64,000 nt of DNA from Paenibacillus sp. JCM 10914 (lineage in GTDB: Bacteria > Bacillota > Bacilli > Paenibacillales > Paenibacillaceae): the NCBI RefSeq assembly GCF_001315105.1, contig NZ_BAZR01000006.1, forward strand, positions 1 to 64,000. Reading direction: 5' to 3'. The position numbers and the translations under genes were made by a program. Position 1 is the stretch's first letter, and the number at the start of each line of letters is the position of its first letter. A model generated the notes under the pieces. That model saw only the letters and a program-made list of their open reading frames with translations, did no database searches and was not told the DNA's origin. This document shows positions 51,740 to 61,798 of this stretch, piece by piece.

Positions 51740-52844
51740 GCAGCCCTCCCAATTGCTTCGATGGCATCGATCTTCATGACCCGATAGAGCGACAACAACG
51801 ACCCGAGCAGAGATACCGCCAAGAATAACAATGAACAAAGCAGCACGACCGATGGCGTGAGCGTAAAAGGAACGACTCCTGCTAACAGGAACGATACGCC
51901 GTAAGTCAGCCCAATGCTGATCGCAAGGTGGTCAGGGTTAACAGTAGCACTTGGACTATCATGCTACGAACCAGATAGCCTGTACCTGCGCCAATGGCCT
52001 TGAGCACGCCGAACTGATTGACTTTTTGAATGGTAATGACGTAAAAGAATACCGCAAGCACAAATGCCGCAATGATGAACAGAAACACGATCATCATGGT
52101 TAAAGAGCCCTGTTCTTCCTTAAAGCCAGGAATCCCTTGTAAGGCTTCGTTTGTCGTCATGATCTCAATTCCGTCAATTTCTTGTGCCAAGGTCATGATG
52201 GTATCAGATTTACCGGTAAGAGCAATAGCATTCCACACGTTGCCTTGTTGTGCTCCGCCTGGCTGTAGCGCCTTCCATCCCTCAAAATTAATATGGATCA
52301 CCGGTGCGTGACTGAAGGATTGCCCGCCCGTAAAAGCTTGTATGGTGAATGCAGCCCCGGTCGCTTGATCCACAACCCGGTCACCTAGGCGCAAACCCGC
52401 ATCCTTCAGGGAACGATCGACCATCGCTTGCTCACGATGATCGTTATCGATCATCGTTCCTTCCACGACCGGAGGGGCGAGCATACTATTCATATCGATT
52501 GCAAAAAAAGCAGCATCAAACTTGGCAGTCGAACCTTCCTGAGTCAAGGTATTCATATGGACACCAAGCGGAGTGGCTTGTTCTACGCCGGGATGTCCCG
52601 ATACGTCGTGCCATACTTCCTCTGTCAGGATCGACCGATTAATCCGGTGCTCCGATTCTGCTTGCAGTACGAGATAATCGGCCTTCATATTCTGAATGGA
52701 AGAAGCGTTGTCTGACGAGAGACCTTGAGCCAGTCCGGTTACAAACAGCACCAGCCAGGCAATCAGCATCATGATGAAGCCGATCAGCAGGTAGCGCAGC
52801 TTTGCATGTTGAAGTTCGCGTAATGCAAGAAACATGTTCCTCAT
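51736..52844 (-). pseudogene. hrtB: Heme-exporter-type ABC permease HrtB, apparent one-base deletion
   Basis: A MacB/FtsX-type permease: first helix (AKLRYLLIGFIMMLIAWLVLFVTGLAQGL), a large outer domain (SSIQNMKADYLVLQAESEHRINRS to EIMTTNEALQGIPGF), then helices (LTMMIVFLFIIAAFVLAVFFYVITI). The frame breaks near 51927; adding one base restores LAISIGLTYGVSFLLAGVVPF and the last helix through [13 protein letters not shown], about 370 residues. The start is uncertain (ATG 52850, 52844 or 52835). Head of the hrtBA operon. Confidence 0.78.
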
Positions 52845-52896
52845 CTCCATTCCTGTATCGCGTTGTATCCCACATGTGATTCGTGTACACAGGATC

Positions 52897-52929
52897 AGTA
52901 TAGGAATGGAATATGAACAGAGCATGAAC
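52897..52929 (-). promoter_or_regulatory. hrtB promoter with HssR-type direct repeat
   Basis: The minus strand (52929 to 52910) reads GTTCATGCTCTGTTCATATT: two 9-mers sharing GTTCAT, separated by two bases. As I recall, the S. aureus HssR site is GTTCATATT-N2-GTTCATATT. It covers the -35 position of a TATACT -10 (52897-52902), as for an activated promoter, and lies about 60-80 nt before hrtB. Confidence 0.75.
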
Positions 52930-52942
52930 GTAACGTGAGGGG

Positions 52943-54325
52943 CTACAGAATAGGCAGGAACACGCGGAAGGTTGTCCCTTGTCCGGTTTGGCTGCGCACC
53001 TCAATCCGGCCCCCGTGCAGCTTCACGATTTTCTCCGTAATGGAAAGTCCAAGTCCACTGCTGCCCTCTGAGCGGTCTCTGGCTGGATCTACCCGGTAGA
53101 ACCGATTAAAGATAAGCGGCAAATGCGCTTGGGATATCCCAATCCCGGTATCGGAAACTTCGATGCAGCATTGCTGCATATCCGTTGTGGTGATTCTCAG
53201 CGAGATCACGCCCTCCGCCTCGGTATACTTAATGCTGTTGGTGATCAGATTGGTCCATACCTGATGGAGCAGATGCTGGTCGCCATAGATGTAGGTCGAC
53301 GGCAGAGACATATCGATCGTCAGGTCCTTGCTGCGCCAGCTCCATTCCGTATGCAAGAGCACTTGCTTGATCTGATCAGCCACATCGAATGTCGTCTTCT
53401 CCAGAATGTTCTCTTCTTTATCCAGCGAGGCGAGCATCAGCAGCTGTTTGCTAAGTCCTGACATGCGGCGGCTCTCCGCCTCGATAATGGACAGATAGTG
53501 CTGTTGTTGTTCCTCACTCAGTTGCTGGGACTGCAAGGTCTGGGAGAAGCCCTGGATGGAAGCGAGCGGGGACTGAATCTCATGCGATACATTCGATACA
53601 AACTCTTGTCGCATCTGCTCCAATTGTTCTAATCCCTTCGTCATTTGGGAAAAATGGTCGGCCAGCTGCCCAATCTCATCACGTCTTGTAATATCGAGAT
53701 CTACCTGATAACGCCCACGCGCGACACTTTGGGTGGCTTCCGTTAATTTCACGATCGGTTTCACGATATAGCGCGTAATAATCCCCACCAGCAGAATGCT
53801 GAGCAGGATGGAGATGGCCATAATAATGGTGAAGAATATTCGCATTTCGCCGAACTGGACGGTGATATCAGGCCGCATGAACAGGGCGTGATTTGTCCCT
53901 TCTACCTGAAGCGGGATTCCGATGGAGTTACTCAACACATTGTCGAAGAAACCCGTGATGAACAGCTTCGGTGGAACCGAAGCAATTCCGTGATAGATCG
54001 TGCCGTCCAGCACTTCCCGCACTATGTCTGAGGACAGGTCGCGCTCGCGAAAAATACCGCCATACATCCATTCTTTGCCGGCGTCGTTGATGAGATAGAA
54101 TTGATATCCCAGTTGTCCAACATGATCGAGATATTCATGAAGATCCATACCGGGATGCGTGGTGTAAAAGTTGCCGATATCTGTGGCCATCGTCGTGACC
54201 TTCTCGTCATTGAAGGGCTTCAGGCTAAAGTGATAATACATATTGGAGATCACAAAGGCGATCACGCTGCTAATGACCATAATGGCGATCGTCGTAATGA
54301 CGATGCGGGAGTAAAGGGTTCTCAC
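52943..54325 (-). CDS. hssS: HssS-like sensor histidine kinase
   Basis: 460 residues (S. aureus HssS has a similar length). Two membrane helices (VITTIAIMVISSVIAFVIS and FTIIMAISILLSILLVGIITRYIV) flank an outer sensor region of about 130 residues. Then come HAMP, the HisKA box EFVSNVSHEIQSPLASIQGF, and an ATPase domain (TNLITNSIKYTEAEG, VSDTGIGISQAHL, GSSGLGLSI). Starts with GTG overlapping the hssR stop (GTGA). In S. aureus this pair responds to heme. Confidence 0.8.
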   Translation of the reverse strand: MRTLYSRIVITTIAIMVISSVIAFVISNMYYHFSLKPFNDEKVTTMATDIGNFYTTHPGMDLHEYLDHVGQLGYQFYLINDAGKEWMYGGIFRERDLSSDIVREVLDGTIYHGIASVPPKLFITGFFDNVLSNSIGIPLQVEGTNHALFMRPDITVQFGEMRIFFTIIMAISILLSILLVGIITRYIVKPIVKLTEATQSVARGRYQVDLDITRRDEIGQLADHFSQMTKGLEQLEQMRQEFVSNVSHEIQSPLASIQGFSQTLQSQQLSEEQQQHYLSIIEAESRRMSGLSKQLLMLASLDKEENILEKTTFDVADQIKQVLLHTEWSWRSKDLTIDMSLPSTYIYGDQHLLHQVWTNLITNSIKYTEAEGVISLRITTTDMQQCCIEVSDTGIGISQAHLPLIFNRFYRVDPARDRSEGSSGLGLSITEKIVKLHGGRIEVRSQTGQGTTFRVFLPIL

Positions 54326-54999
54326 AGCGAAGCCGCCTCCAATTTGTACCCGACACCCCGAATGGTACGGATCTGAAAATCCCCACTGCGATCGGCGAAT
54401 CGTTCCCGAAGTCGCTTAATATGCACGTCCACGGTTCGATCATCTCCGTCGAAATCGGAGCCCCAGATCAGCTGTATCAATTCCTCCCTGGAGAAGGTGC
54501 GATCCGGATAGCTGGCTAGCTGTGAGAGCAACTCAAATTCCTTCATCGGCAGCATGAGCACCTTGCCGTGACCAAGTACTTCATAACTTTTGCGATCGAT
54601 GGTCGTTTCGTTCAGATGAATTTTATCGGCACTGACCATCTGATAACGGCGCAGCAGCGCTTTGATTCGGAACAACAGCTCTTTGGGCTCAAAAGGCTTG
54701 GTGAGATAGTCGTCTGTGCCTACGGCAAACCCTCTTTCCTTGTCAACGAGTTGATCCTTGGCAGTCAGCATAATCACAGGAACATCGTAATATCGTCGTA
54801 TTTCTTCACATAACTGATAACCGTCTTTATTAGGCATCATCACATCTACCACGGCTAAATGTATCTGTTCACGCGCCAGACAGGTAGAAGCCTGCATGCC
54901 GTCTGAAGCGGTGTACACCGTAAAGCCTTCGGTCTGGAGATGATATTGCAGCAGTTCCCGGATATGGGCGTCATCATCGGCGATTAAGATATGAATCAT
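54322..54999 (-). CDS. hssR: HssR-like response regulator (OmpR family)
   Basis: 225 residues. Receiver domain with the acidic pair ADDDAHIR, phospho-acceptor in VVDVMMPNKDGYQLC, and TAKDQLVDKERGFAVGTDDYLTKPFEPKELLFRI. The C-terminal winged helix ends GDDRTVDVHIKRLRERF to IRTIRGVGYKLE. The stretch ERGFAVGTDDYLTKPFEPKE closely resembles S. aureus HssR. It would bind the repeat before hrtB. Minus strand, head-on to replication. Confidence 0.8.
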   Translation of the reverse strand: MIHILIADDDAHIRELLQYHLQTEGFTVYTASDGMQASTCLAREQIHLAVVDVMMPNKDGYQLCEEIRRYYDVPVIMLTAKDQLVDKERGFAVGTDDYLTKPFEPKELLFRIKALLRRYQMVSADKIHLNETTIDRKSYEVLGHGKVLMLPMKEFELLSQLASYPDRTFSREELIQLIWGSDFDGDDRTVDVHIKRLRERFADRSGDFQIRTIRGVGYKLEAASL

Positions 55000-55255
55000 A
55001 TGCTAGAATAGGCCTCCTTTGGACAGAGCGTTATAGATGATTATATATGTATCATACATAGACCCTAGCGGTCGACAGTCTTTATTCGGTTCGAGCCTAG
55101 TGTGGCCGATTCGCAACATATTCATGAAAATATTAAAAATCGGTAGAAAAATGGATCAAGCGAGGTTGAAGCGATCACGAGGCGTCAATACTGGAAGGAG
55201 AAAGCATCATGATCATGTCATTTCAAAGCATGCATGAGGAAGGAGGAGCGGCACG

Positions 55256-55873
55256 ATGAAGCTGATGAAATCGCTGCTCAAGATCAGTCTGACAGCGGTA
55301 CTCGTGAGTACGTTGACAATCGTAACCACAGGCGTTGTGGTGAATGCGTATATCCAGTCCATTCTAGCCAGTTTTAATATTCAGTTGGAGACGCAAATGG
55401 GCGTAGGTGGGATTATGAAATCGATGTTTGGCATGGGAAATGCGCCGGATACAGAAGCCAATCCACCAGAGGGACTTGACTCGAAGCCGCTGAGGGATGT
55501 AACTACGGAAGATGAAGCGAATTCGCCTCAAGGGGCTGAGGAGAAGTCTAGTCCATCGGAACCGCCGGATGACTCGTTGCCGGTAATGGGAAGTGTGAAC
55601 ACGGATGATTCGGAGGGTGCTTCGCTAGAGGATCAAGCGATCGTGATGACACCAAGCGATATCGTAGATCGAAAAGGAAGCTTGTCTCTGGAGGACAAGG
55701 AGGAAATCTTCACGATATTGATGAACAAGCTCCCCCAGACCGAGATGCAGAAGATATCGGAGGCGATGGAAGACGGTCTTACCGCAGCGGAGCTGGCAGA
55801 GATTGAGCAAGGGATATCCAATTACTTGAATCCGGATGAATTTGATAAGCTGATTACAATGTTGAAGGAATAA
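55256..55873 (+). CDS. Uncharacterised secreted or membrane-anchored acidic protein
   Basis: 205 residues. N-terminal hydrophobic segment (SLLKISLTAVLVSTLTIVTTGVVVNAYI) as signal or anchor, then a Ser/Pro/Glu/Asp-rich disordered stretch, then a helical C-terminal domain (SLSLEDKEEIFTILMNKLPQTEMQKISEAMEDGLTAAELAEIEQGISNYLNPDEFDKLITML). I do not recognise the family. Strong ribosome-binding site GGAAGGAGGAG. It is divergent from hssR, with about 250 bp between, and a terminator follows. Confidence 0.75.
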   Translation: MKLMKSLLKISLTAVLVSTLTIVTTGVVVNAYIQSILASFNIQLETQMGVGGIMKSMFGMGNAPDTEANPPEGLDSKPLRDVTTEDEANSPQGAEEKSSPSEPPDDSLPVMGSVNTDDSEGASLEDQAIVMTPSDIVDRKGSLSLEDKEEIFTILMNKLPQTEMQKISEAMEDGLTAAELAEIEQGISNYLNPDEFDKLITMLKE

Positions 55874-55950
55874 AGCCAGCGCGGACAAGGTCGGCAAATG
55901 TCACTGTTTTGTCACTTAAGTTGATTTGAAAATAATTGGGAAAAATGATC

Positions 55951-55975
55951 AAACCCGTGCGTGGCGCGGGTTTTT
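55951..55975 (+). terminator. Terminator after the acidic protein gene
   Basis: AAACCCG (55951-55957) pairs with CGGGTTT (55967-55973), then TT. Confidence 0.75.
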
Positions 55976-56001
55976 CGCTGTTCTCGTATACTTGAAATGA
56001 T

Positions 56002-56018
56002 TGTAATGGCTATGTTAA
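56002..56018 (+). promoter_or_regulatory. WalR box upstream of the M23 endopeptidase gene
   Basis: TGTAAT-GGCTA-TGTTAA fits the WalR consensus TGTWAH-N5-TGTWAH at all fixed positions. It lies about 130 nt before the M23 gene; a -35-like TTGAAA is at its upstream edge. No other gene intervenes. Confidence 0.65.
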
Positions 56019-56145
56019 AGTAGACGAAGATCGAAAAGGTTAAAATTTTGATACCTTTTGACAAGTGATGTCATATTCAAGGCTATGTCAGGATGTCAGA
56101 TAGAGATATATCTTACATACGCACAACGGCTTAAAGGAGAGAGAC

Positions 56146-57718
56146 ATGAAAGGTTTCAAGGGAATACGTTGGATCGAGCGTGTCTTGCGGAAACAAGAGA
56201 CGAACCGTTCCGACCACAACAACACAGACACAGAGTCAGCCATGTCGACTGTACCGGAGAAGCGAGGGTGGAAGTCACCGCGTAGATGGATATGGATTTC
56301 GGCAGGGGCAGTACTCCTAGCGGGTTCGGTATATACGGGCAGTAAAGCTTATGTGAATGCTAATACGCTTCCGTTCTATCATGTATATGTTAATGGCGAA
56401 GTGATCGGCGCGATTCAGGATGATGCCGAGCTGGACCAATTGTTTGCAGATAAGCAAAGGTCGTATCAAGAGAAGTACCCGGATGTTTATATGGTATTGC
56501 ATACGGATGGAATCACGACAAAAGCAGATCGCACCTATAAGCCGGATGTAGACAGTGAAGAGACACTGCAGAAGCTGGATGGCATGCTGAAAGCTTATGC
56601 CCGAGGCGTCGAACTGAAGGTGAATGACGAGACCGTGGCGATCGTGAAGGACAAGCAGACCGCCAAAGAAGCGGTAGCGGCTGCGAAGTTAAAATATGCA
56701 CCAGCTGGCATTGAAATACAACAAGAGAAAATGCAGAAGGTCGCTTTCACCCAAGTCTCTGCTTCGGCCTCGGACCAAGGGAAGGAACAGGAAGACTCGT
56801 CTGCTTCTGTTCAGATTAAGGAAAACATTTCGCTGGCGAATACGAAGGCTGACCCGAACCGCGTGCTTGGCGTGGAGGAAGCCGTTGCGCTGCTTACGGG
56901 CACGAAGGATAAGCCCGTTGTGTATACGGTCCAGTCCGGAGACACGATCTCTTCCATTGCTCAGCGATTCGGCATGACCTCTGCGGATGTTACGGCACTT
57001 AACCCCGAGCTGGAGGAAAAATATGTCCAGATCGGGTCGGAGCTCCAGGTTACGAAGCCAGAAGCTCCCCTGACGGTCCGAACCGTCGAGACGGTGGAGG
57101 AGAAGCAGCCGAGCAAAGCGGAGACGATCGTTCGTAAGAGCGATGAGCTGCCTTTGGGTAAGCGCAAGGTCGTCAGGCCGGGCCGCGATGGCGTCAAGAC
57201 CGTAAGTTATGTTGTAACGAAAGAGAATGGTCAAGTTATTTCGAAACAGTGGACTGGACAAGAAGTTATTCAAGAGTCTCTGCCTGAGGTTGTGTATAAA
57301 GGAACGAAGGTAGCGCGTAAAGCTGCACCGAAAGTGACGGCTTCAACCTCTTCCAGCAGTAGCCAATTTGCTTGGCCTGTCAGTGGGGCGCGTGTAACCA
57401 GCACCTTCGGGCATCGTTGGGGGCGCAGCCACGAAGGGATCGATCTGGTAGGGGGCAGCACGATTAAAGCATCGGCCGCTGGCCGCGTTGTATTTGCCGG
57501 TCAACAGAATGGATACGGCAAGGTAGTCATTATCGACCATGGCAACGGATATCGCACCTTATACGGGCATATGAGCAAGATTTCCGTGAGCAACGGACAA
57601 TCGGTAAGCCAAGGATCCAAAGTCGGCGTCATGGGCAGCACGGGTCGTTCGACCGGAGTCCATCTGCACTTCGAAGTGCAAAAATGGAGTTGCGCAAAAT
57701 CCGATGAAATATCTGTAG
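56146..57718 (+). pseudogene. LysM-G5-M23 peptidoglycan endopeptidase, one-base deletion at the very end
   Basis: An N-terminal membrane anchor near residue 47 (WIWISAGAVLLAGSVYTG), an unknown region, LysM from about residue 258 (YTVQSGDTISSIAQRFGM), a G5 domain from about 310, and M23 from about 407 with zinc motifs HEGIDL and HLHFEV. Near 57680 a base is missing from an A run; restoring it gives VQKNGVAQNPMKYL and a stop at 57718, about 524 residues. As given it reads on to 57738, with all catalytic residues kept. It cuts peptide crosslinks. A WalR box lies upstream and walRK downstream. Confidence 0.88.
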
Positions 57719-57783
57719 TTGTGTGTTATACTAGGTAAACCAATGCGACATAAGCCATTATTGGTTCATATATCATAATAGTG

Positions 57784-57818
57784 AAGATGGCCGCTCCTTA
57801 ACGGGAGCGGCCATCTTT
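57784..57818 (+). terminator. Terminator after the M23 gene
   Basis: A perfect 14-bp stem AAGATGGCCGCTCC/GGAGCGGCCATCTT (57784-57797 with 57804-57817). Confidence 0.85.
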
Positions 57819-57916
57819 GCGTCATCAAGCGGTGTGGCGGTGGGTATGTACTTGGCATCAGGTGTGGTAAAATGGGAGAAAGACCGTTCAAGTGAAGGTA
57901 TGAGGTGAGAAGGAAG

Positions 57917-58647
57917 ATGCAGGGAACCATTCTGGTGGTGGATGACGAACAGCCCATCGCCGATATTTTAAAGTTTAATTTGGAGAAAGAGGGCTATGAG
58001 GTCATCTGTGCTTTTGACGGTATCAGTGCGGTAGAGATTGCTCTGGCGAAGCGTCCGGATCTGATGCTGCTCGATTTGATGCTGCCCGGCAAGGACGGAA
58101 TGGACGTATGCGTGATGTGCGCGCAGCCAAACTGCAAATCCCGATCATCATGCTGACGGCGAAGGACGGAGAGATCGATAAGGTACTCGGGCTTGAACTC
58201 GGCGCGGACGATTATGTGACGAAGCCTTTCAGTACCAGGGAATTGTTGGCACGCGTGAAGGCACAAATGCGTAGACAGCAGAAGCCCGACAGCTCGGTAA
58301 ATAACACAGACGGCACAAATACAGACGGACAAGGCCTGAGGCTGTTCGATCTGTTTATCGATACGGACATGTATATGGTGTATAAAGGCGGAGAAGCACT
58401 GGACCTCACGCATCGTGAATACGAGCTGGTCTATTATTTGGCGCGCAATGCCGGCAAAGTAATGACCCGCGAGCATTTATTGCAGGCTGTATGGGGATTC
58501 GAATACTTTGGCGATGTGCGCACGGTGGATGTGACGATCCGTCGATTGCGTGAGAAGATTGAAGAGAATCCGAGTAAGCCGGAATATATTCTGACTCGGC
58601 GTGGCCTGGGCTACCTGATGCGCAGCGCGAAAAACGGGGGCCTGTAA
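57917..58647 (+). pseudogene. walR: Response regulator WalR (YycF), apparent one-base deletion
   Basis: OmpR-family regulator controlling wall hydrolase genes. Receiver: [44 protein letters not shown]. The frame is lost at 58111; one added C gives [45 protein letters not shown] and the winged helix ([34 protein letters not shown]). About 243 residues. Essential in most Bacillota, so the shift is almost surely a sequence error. Stop and walK start share one base. Confidence 0.93.
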
Positions 58648-60476
58648 TGCAGTGGCTGTCCTTCTTCCGTACTATTCAGGCGAAGGTCATCATTATTTAT
58701 GTGCTGCTGATCTTGATCGCGATGCAGCTGATCGGGGTGTATTTTGTCAGTGCGATGAAGAACTCGCTCACGAGCAACTTTACGAAGGATCTGCAAGAGC
58801 GGGCCGAGCTGATGTCCGTGTTGGCTGCCAAGACGCTCGGTGGAGAGAATGACACGGAGGAAGATCCGGACGAAAGTCTGCGAATTATGGTGAACAACCT
58901 GTTCAGTCTGAACGGTGCCGAGATTCAAGTGCTGGATTCCACAGGACGAGTGCGGACGACTTCACTTCCGTCCCATGCCGATTATGTTGGCACGAAGAAT
59001 ACTCAGACGGTCGTTAGCCGCGCTTTGCAGGGCATACAGGACAATGAGGAATATATCATCGATGATGACAATGTTCGTAAGAAGGTCGTGGCCAAGCCGG
59101 TGATGTACAACGAGAAGATCGTCGGTGCGATTTATATCGTAGCCAGCATGAGTGAGCTGTATAGCACGATGCAGCGGATTAACAATATTTTCATATCCGG
59201 GATACTCTTGGCGCTGGGATTGACCGCGGTGCTGGGCGTTATTCTGTCCCATACGATCACGCATCCGATCAAGGAACTGACCAAGCATGCGCGCGCAGTG
59301 GCCGATGGCCGCTTCACGGAGAAGACACCGGTCTTTGGCAGTGACGAGATTGGGCAATTAAGCCAGGCTTTTAATTATATGACCAGTCGGCTCCGAGAAG
59401 CACTCGCTCAGAATGAGGAGGAGAAGGAGAAGCTCGCTTCCATCCTAACGAATATGAGTGATGGTGTGATTGCTACGGATGAAGCGGGACGCGTCATTCT
59501 GATGAACCGGCGTGCCGGGGAGATGCTTGGCGTAGAAGGAGAAGAGCTGGCAGGACGCGATATCGGGTCCTTGCTCGGCATGGAACATGCGGAGTCCGAA
59601 GCGTTAGCTCGTGGGGAGGGAACCGACGCCAAACTGCTCGAGATTGTGCCACGTGAGGGTGGCGATCCATTCATGGTAAGGGTAACCTTCACGCCGATTC
59701 ATCGAAGAGAGATTGGGATCACGGGTACAATTGCGGTACTGCAGGATGTCACGGAGCAAGAGAAGCTGGACGCCTCGCGACGGGAGTTCGTGGCGAACGT
59801 GTCGCACGAGCTTCGCACACCTCTCACAACAATCAAGAGCTATACGGAGGCGTTGGAAGACGGGGCGCTGGAGGACAAACAGATGGGTCCACGGTTCGTG
59901 GGCGTCATTCAGAATGAGACGGGGCGGATGATCCGGCTCGTTACCGATCTGCTGCATCTTTCTAGACTGGACTCCCGTGAAGCCGCTCTGCATAAGGAAC
60001 CGACAGACATCGTGGAGATGCTGGAGGATGTCGAGGACCGCTTCTCCTTCCAAATGAAGCAGAAGCATATCCGTACCATTATTGAGGTCAAGTCAGGTGT
60101 ATCCACGGCGATGCTGGATCGCGACGGCATTGATCAGGTACTGGATAATCTGATCTCCAACGCGCTGAAGTATACGCAAGATGGAGGCACGATTGCGATG
60201 GAAGCGGCTATGACGGAGGACGGTATGCTATCCCTGGTTGTCAAAGATAGTGGTATCGGAATTCCGAAGAAGGATTTGGACCGCATATTTGAGCGTTTCT
60301 ACCGGGTAGATAAAGCAAGGACAAGGAATTTGGGCGGAACGGGACTGGGGCTTTCCATTGCCCGGGAAATCGTACGTGCGCACGGAGGTTCCATCACCCT
60401 GCAGTCTGAGCTGGAAAAAGGTACGGTCGTCACCTTCACCTTACCCTTGGACGATGAAGGGAGGACAACCGCATGA
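58647..60476 (+). CDS. walK: Sensor histidine kinase WalK (YycG)
   Basis: 609 residues. Two membrane helices flank an outer domain; then HAMP, PAS (LASILTNMSDGVIATDEAGRVILMN) with a following PAC-like part, HisKA with His387 (VANVSHELRTPLTTIKSY), and an ATPase domain (LDNLISNALKYTQDGG, VKDSGIGIPKKDLDRIF, GGTGLGLSIAREIVRAHGG). Senses wall status, phosphorylates WalR, and is restrained by YycH and YycI encoded next. Confidence 0.96.
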   Translation: MQWLSFFRTIQAKVIIIYVLLILIAMQLIGVYFVSAMKNSLTSNFTKDLQERAELMSVLAAKTLGGENDTEEDPDESLRIMVNNLFSLNGAEIQVLDSTGRVRTTSLPSHADYVGTKNTQTVVSRALQGIQDNEEYIIDDDNVRKKVVAKPVMYNEKIVGAIYIVASMSELYSTMQRINNIFISGILLALGLTAVLGVILSHTITHPIKELTKHARAVADGRFTEKTPVFGSDEIGQLSQAFNYMTSRLREALAQNEEEKEKLASILTNMSDGVIATDEAGRVILMNRRAGEMLGVEGEELAGRDIGSLLGMEHAESEALARGEGTDAKLLEIVPREGGDPFMVRVTFTPIHRREIGITGTIAVLQDVTEQEKLDASRREFVANVSHELRTPLTTIKSYTEALEDGALEDKQMGPRFVGVIQNETGRMIRLVTDLLHLSRLDSREAALHKEPTDIVEMLEDVEDRFSFQMKQKHIRTIIEVKSGVSTAMLDRDGIDQVLDNLISNALKYTQDGGTIAMEAAMTEDGMLSLVVKDSGIGIPKKDLDRIFERFYRVDKARTRNLGGTGLGLSIAREIVRAHGGSITLQSELEKGTVVTFTLPLDDEGRTTA

Positions 60477-61750
60477 AGGAGCGTCTCAAAACGTTCACAT
60501 TGCTCGTGCTTGTCGTGAGCAGCTTGCTGCAAAGTTATGTCCTTCTCTTCCGTTTTCCAGGCAGCGATTCGGTGGTCCAATCCAAGGACTCCTACATACG
60601 AACCGAGGAGATGGGGCCGGAGGAGAGAGCAGATAACTTGTTCTTTCCGGATAAGATGGTCATCCATCTTGGAGAGGATCAGCACACCGTTTTCTATCCG
60701 AATGATACGTTCTACAATCTGGTCTTCAATCGTCTCAAAGGACGTACCTTTGACAATTTTCAACGCCGAATGGTAGCTAACATTGATTGGAATAAGATTC
60801 GGGCGGAGAATCGGGGCATTGAGCTTAGCTTCCAATCGGGGATTCCGGTTACGCTGCTGCAGCGGATCATGCAGATTGTGCCTGACAGTCTGTTCGAAGG
60901 GGAACGAATCGATAAGATATGGTTTTATAGTATAGAGGGCGAATCGAAAGTTCATGTCATGTTCTTCAGTACGGAAGGTGATGTCGTCTACGAAGCCGCC
61001 CAGGCTGACTTAACGGTACAGGACGTAGACCAATTGGTTGATTTCGGGCTTAATTGGATGCCATATAAGATGGTGGAAGGCCGTTATTATGTTCCTGAGA
61101 ATGAACTCAATATGATTAGCGTTGAGCTGCCTATTGGAATCTATACAACGGAGCAGATGCAGCGCAGCTTGTTCTTTGATCCGAGCATTACACGCAATAT
61201 TCGGGAAAAAGACGGTTCCGAGATATATACGGACAGCAAGCGCAGCCTGCAGGTGGACCAGGGGCAGAATTGGATCAGCTACACCGATCCGGCGGCCCCG
61301 CCATCGGGTGAGAGCAACCCTGGCAAGGACGTATTGTCCGCCATCGACTTCGTAAATCAGCACGGCGGTTGGAATGGTACCTATGGTTTAAGCCGGGCGG
61401 ATGAATCAGAGGATCGAACGTTAGTGAGATTCCAGCAGTATTACGGGGGATTTCCGATCTTGAATACGCCAGGCTTCCAATATGGCGTAATGGAGCTGGA
61501 TCTGCAAAAAGGTACGGTCACCTCATATGAGCGTTCGCTGTTGTACCTGGAGTCGGCAGCGATGGAGAAGCAGATGATGAAACTGACGGGCGGCGAAGAG
61601 CTGGAAGCGAAGCTGGCGCTTTATGCTGAAGACGGTGCTATCCGCGGGCTGGACCCGGTTTATTTACCCGTCATTACGGAGCAAGGGCTGTTATTGAAGC
61701 CCGTCTGGGCGGTTGAGCTTCATAACGGGGCCATCGTCACAGTGGAATAA
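60473..61750 (+). CDS. yycH: WalK regulatory protein YycH
   Basis: 425 residues; one N-terminal membrane helix (KTFTLLVLVVSSLLQSYVLLFRF), the rest extracytoplasmic (DKMVIHLGEDQHTVFYPND). In B. subtilis YycH and YycI form a membrane complex that inhibits WalK. Overlaps walK by four bases. Confidence 0.9.
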   Translation: MKERLKTFTLLVLVVSSLLQSYVLLFRFPGSDSVVQSKDSYIRTEEMGPEERADNLFFPDKMVIHLGEDQHTVFYPNDTFYNLVFNRLKGRTFDNFQRRMVANIDWNKIRAENRGIELSFQSGIPVTLLQRIMQIVPDSLFEGERIDKIWFYSIEGESKVHVMFFSTEGDVVYEAAQADLTVQDVDQLVDFGLNWMPYKMVEGRYYVPENELNMISVELPIGIYTTEQMQRSLFFDPSITRNIREKDGSEIYTDSKRSLQVDQGQNWISYTDPAAPPSGESNPGKDVLSAIDFVNQHGGWNGTYGLSRADESEDRTLVRFQQYYGGFPILNTPGFQYGVMELDLQKGTVTSYERSLLYLESAAMEKQMMKLTGGEELEAKLALYAEDGAIRGLDPVYLPVITEQGLLLKPVWAVELHNGAIVTVE

Positions 61751-61798
61751 TAGAATGGTGTTTATCAACATCAACCATAAGCGAAGGAGGAAAGAGTC

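Noticed and set aside
55874..56145. A c-di-AMP (ydaO-type) riboswitch before the wall endopeptidase
   Set aside because: The conserved ydaO sequence blocks are absent; the WalR box is the better explanation of control.
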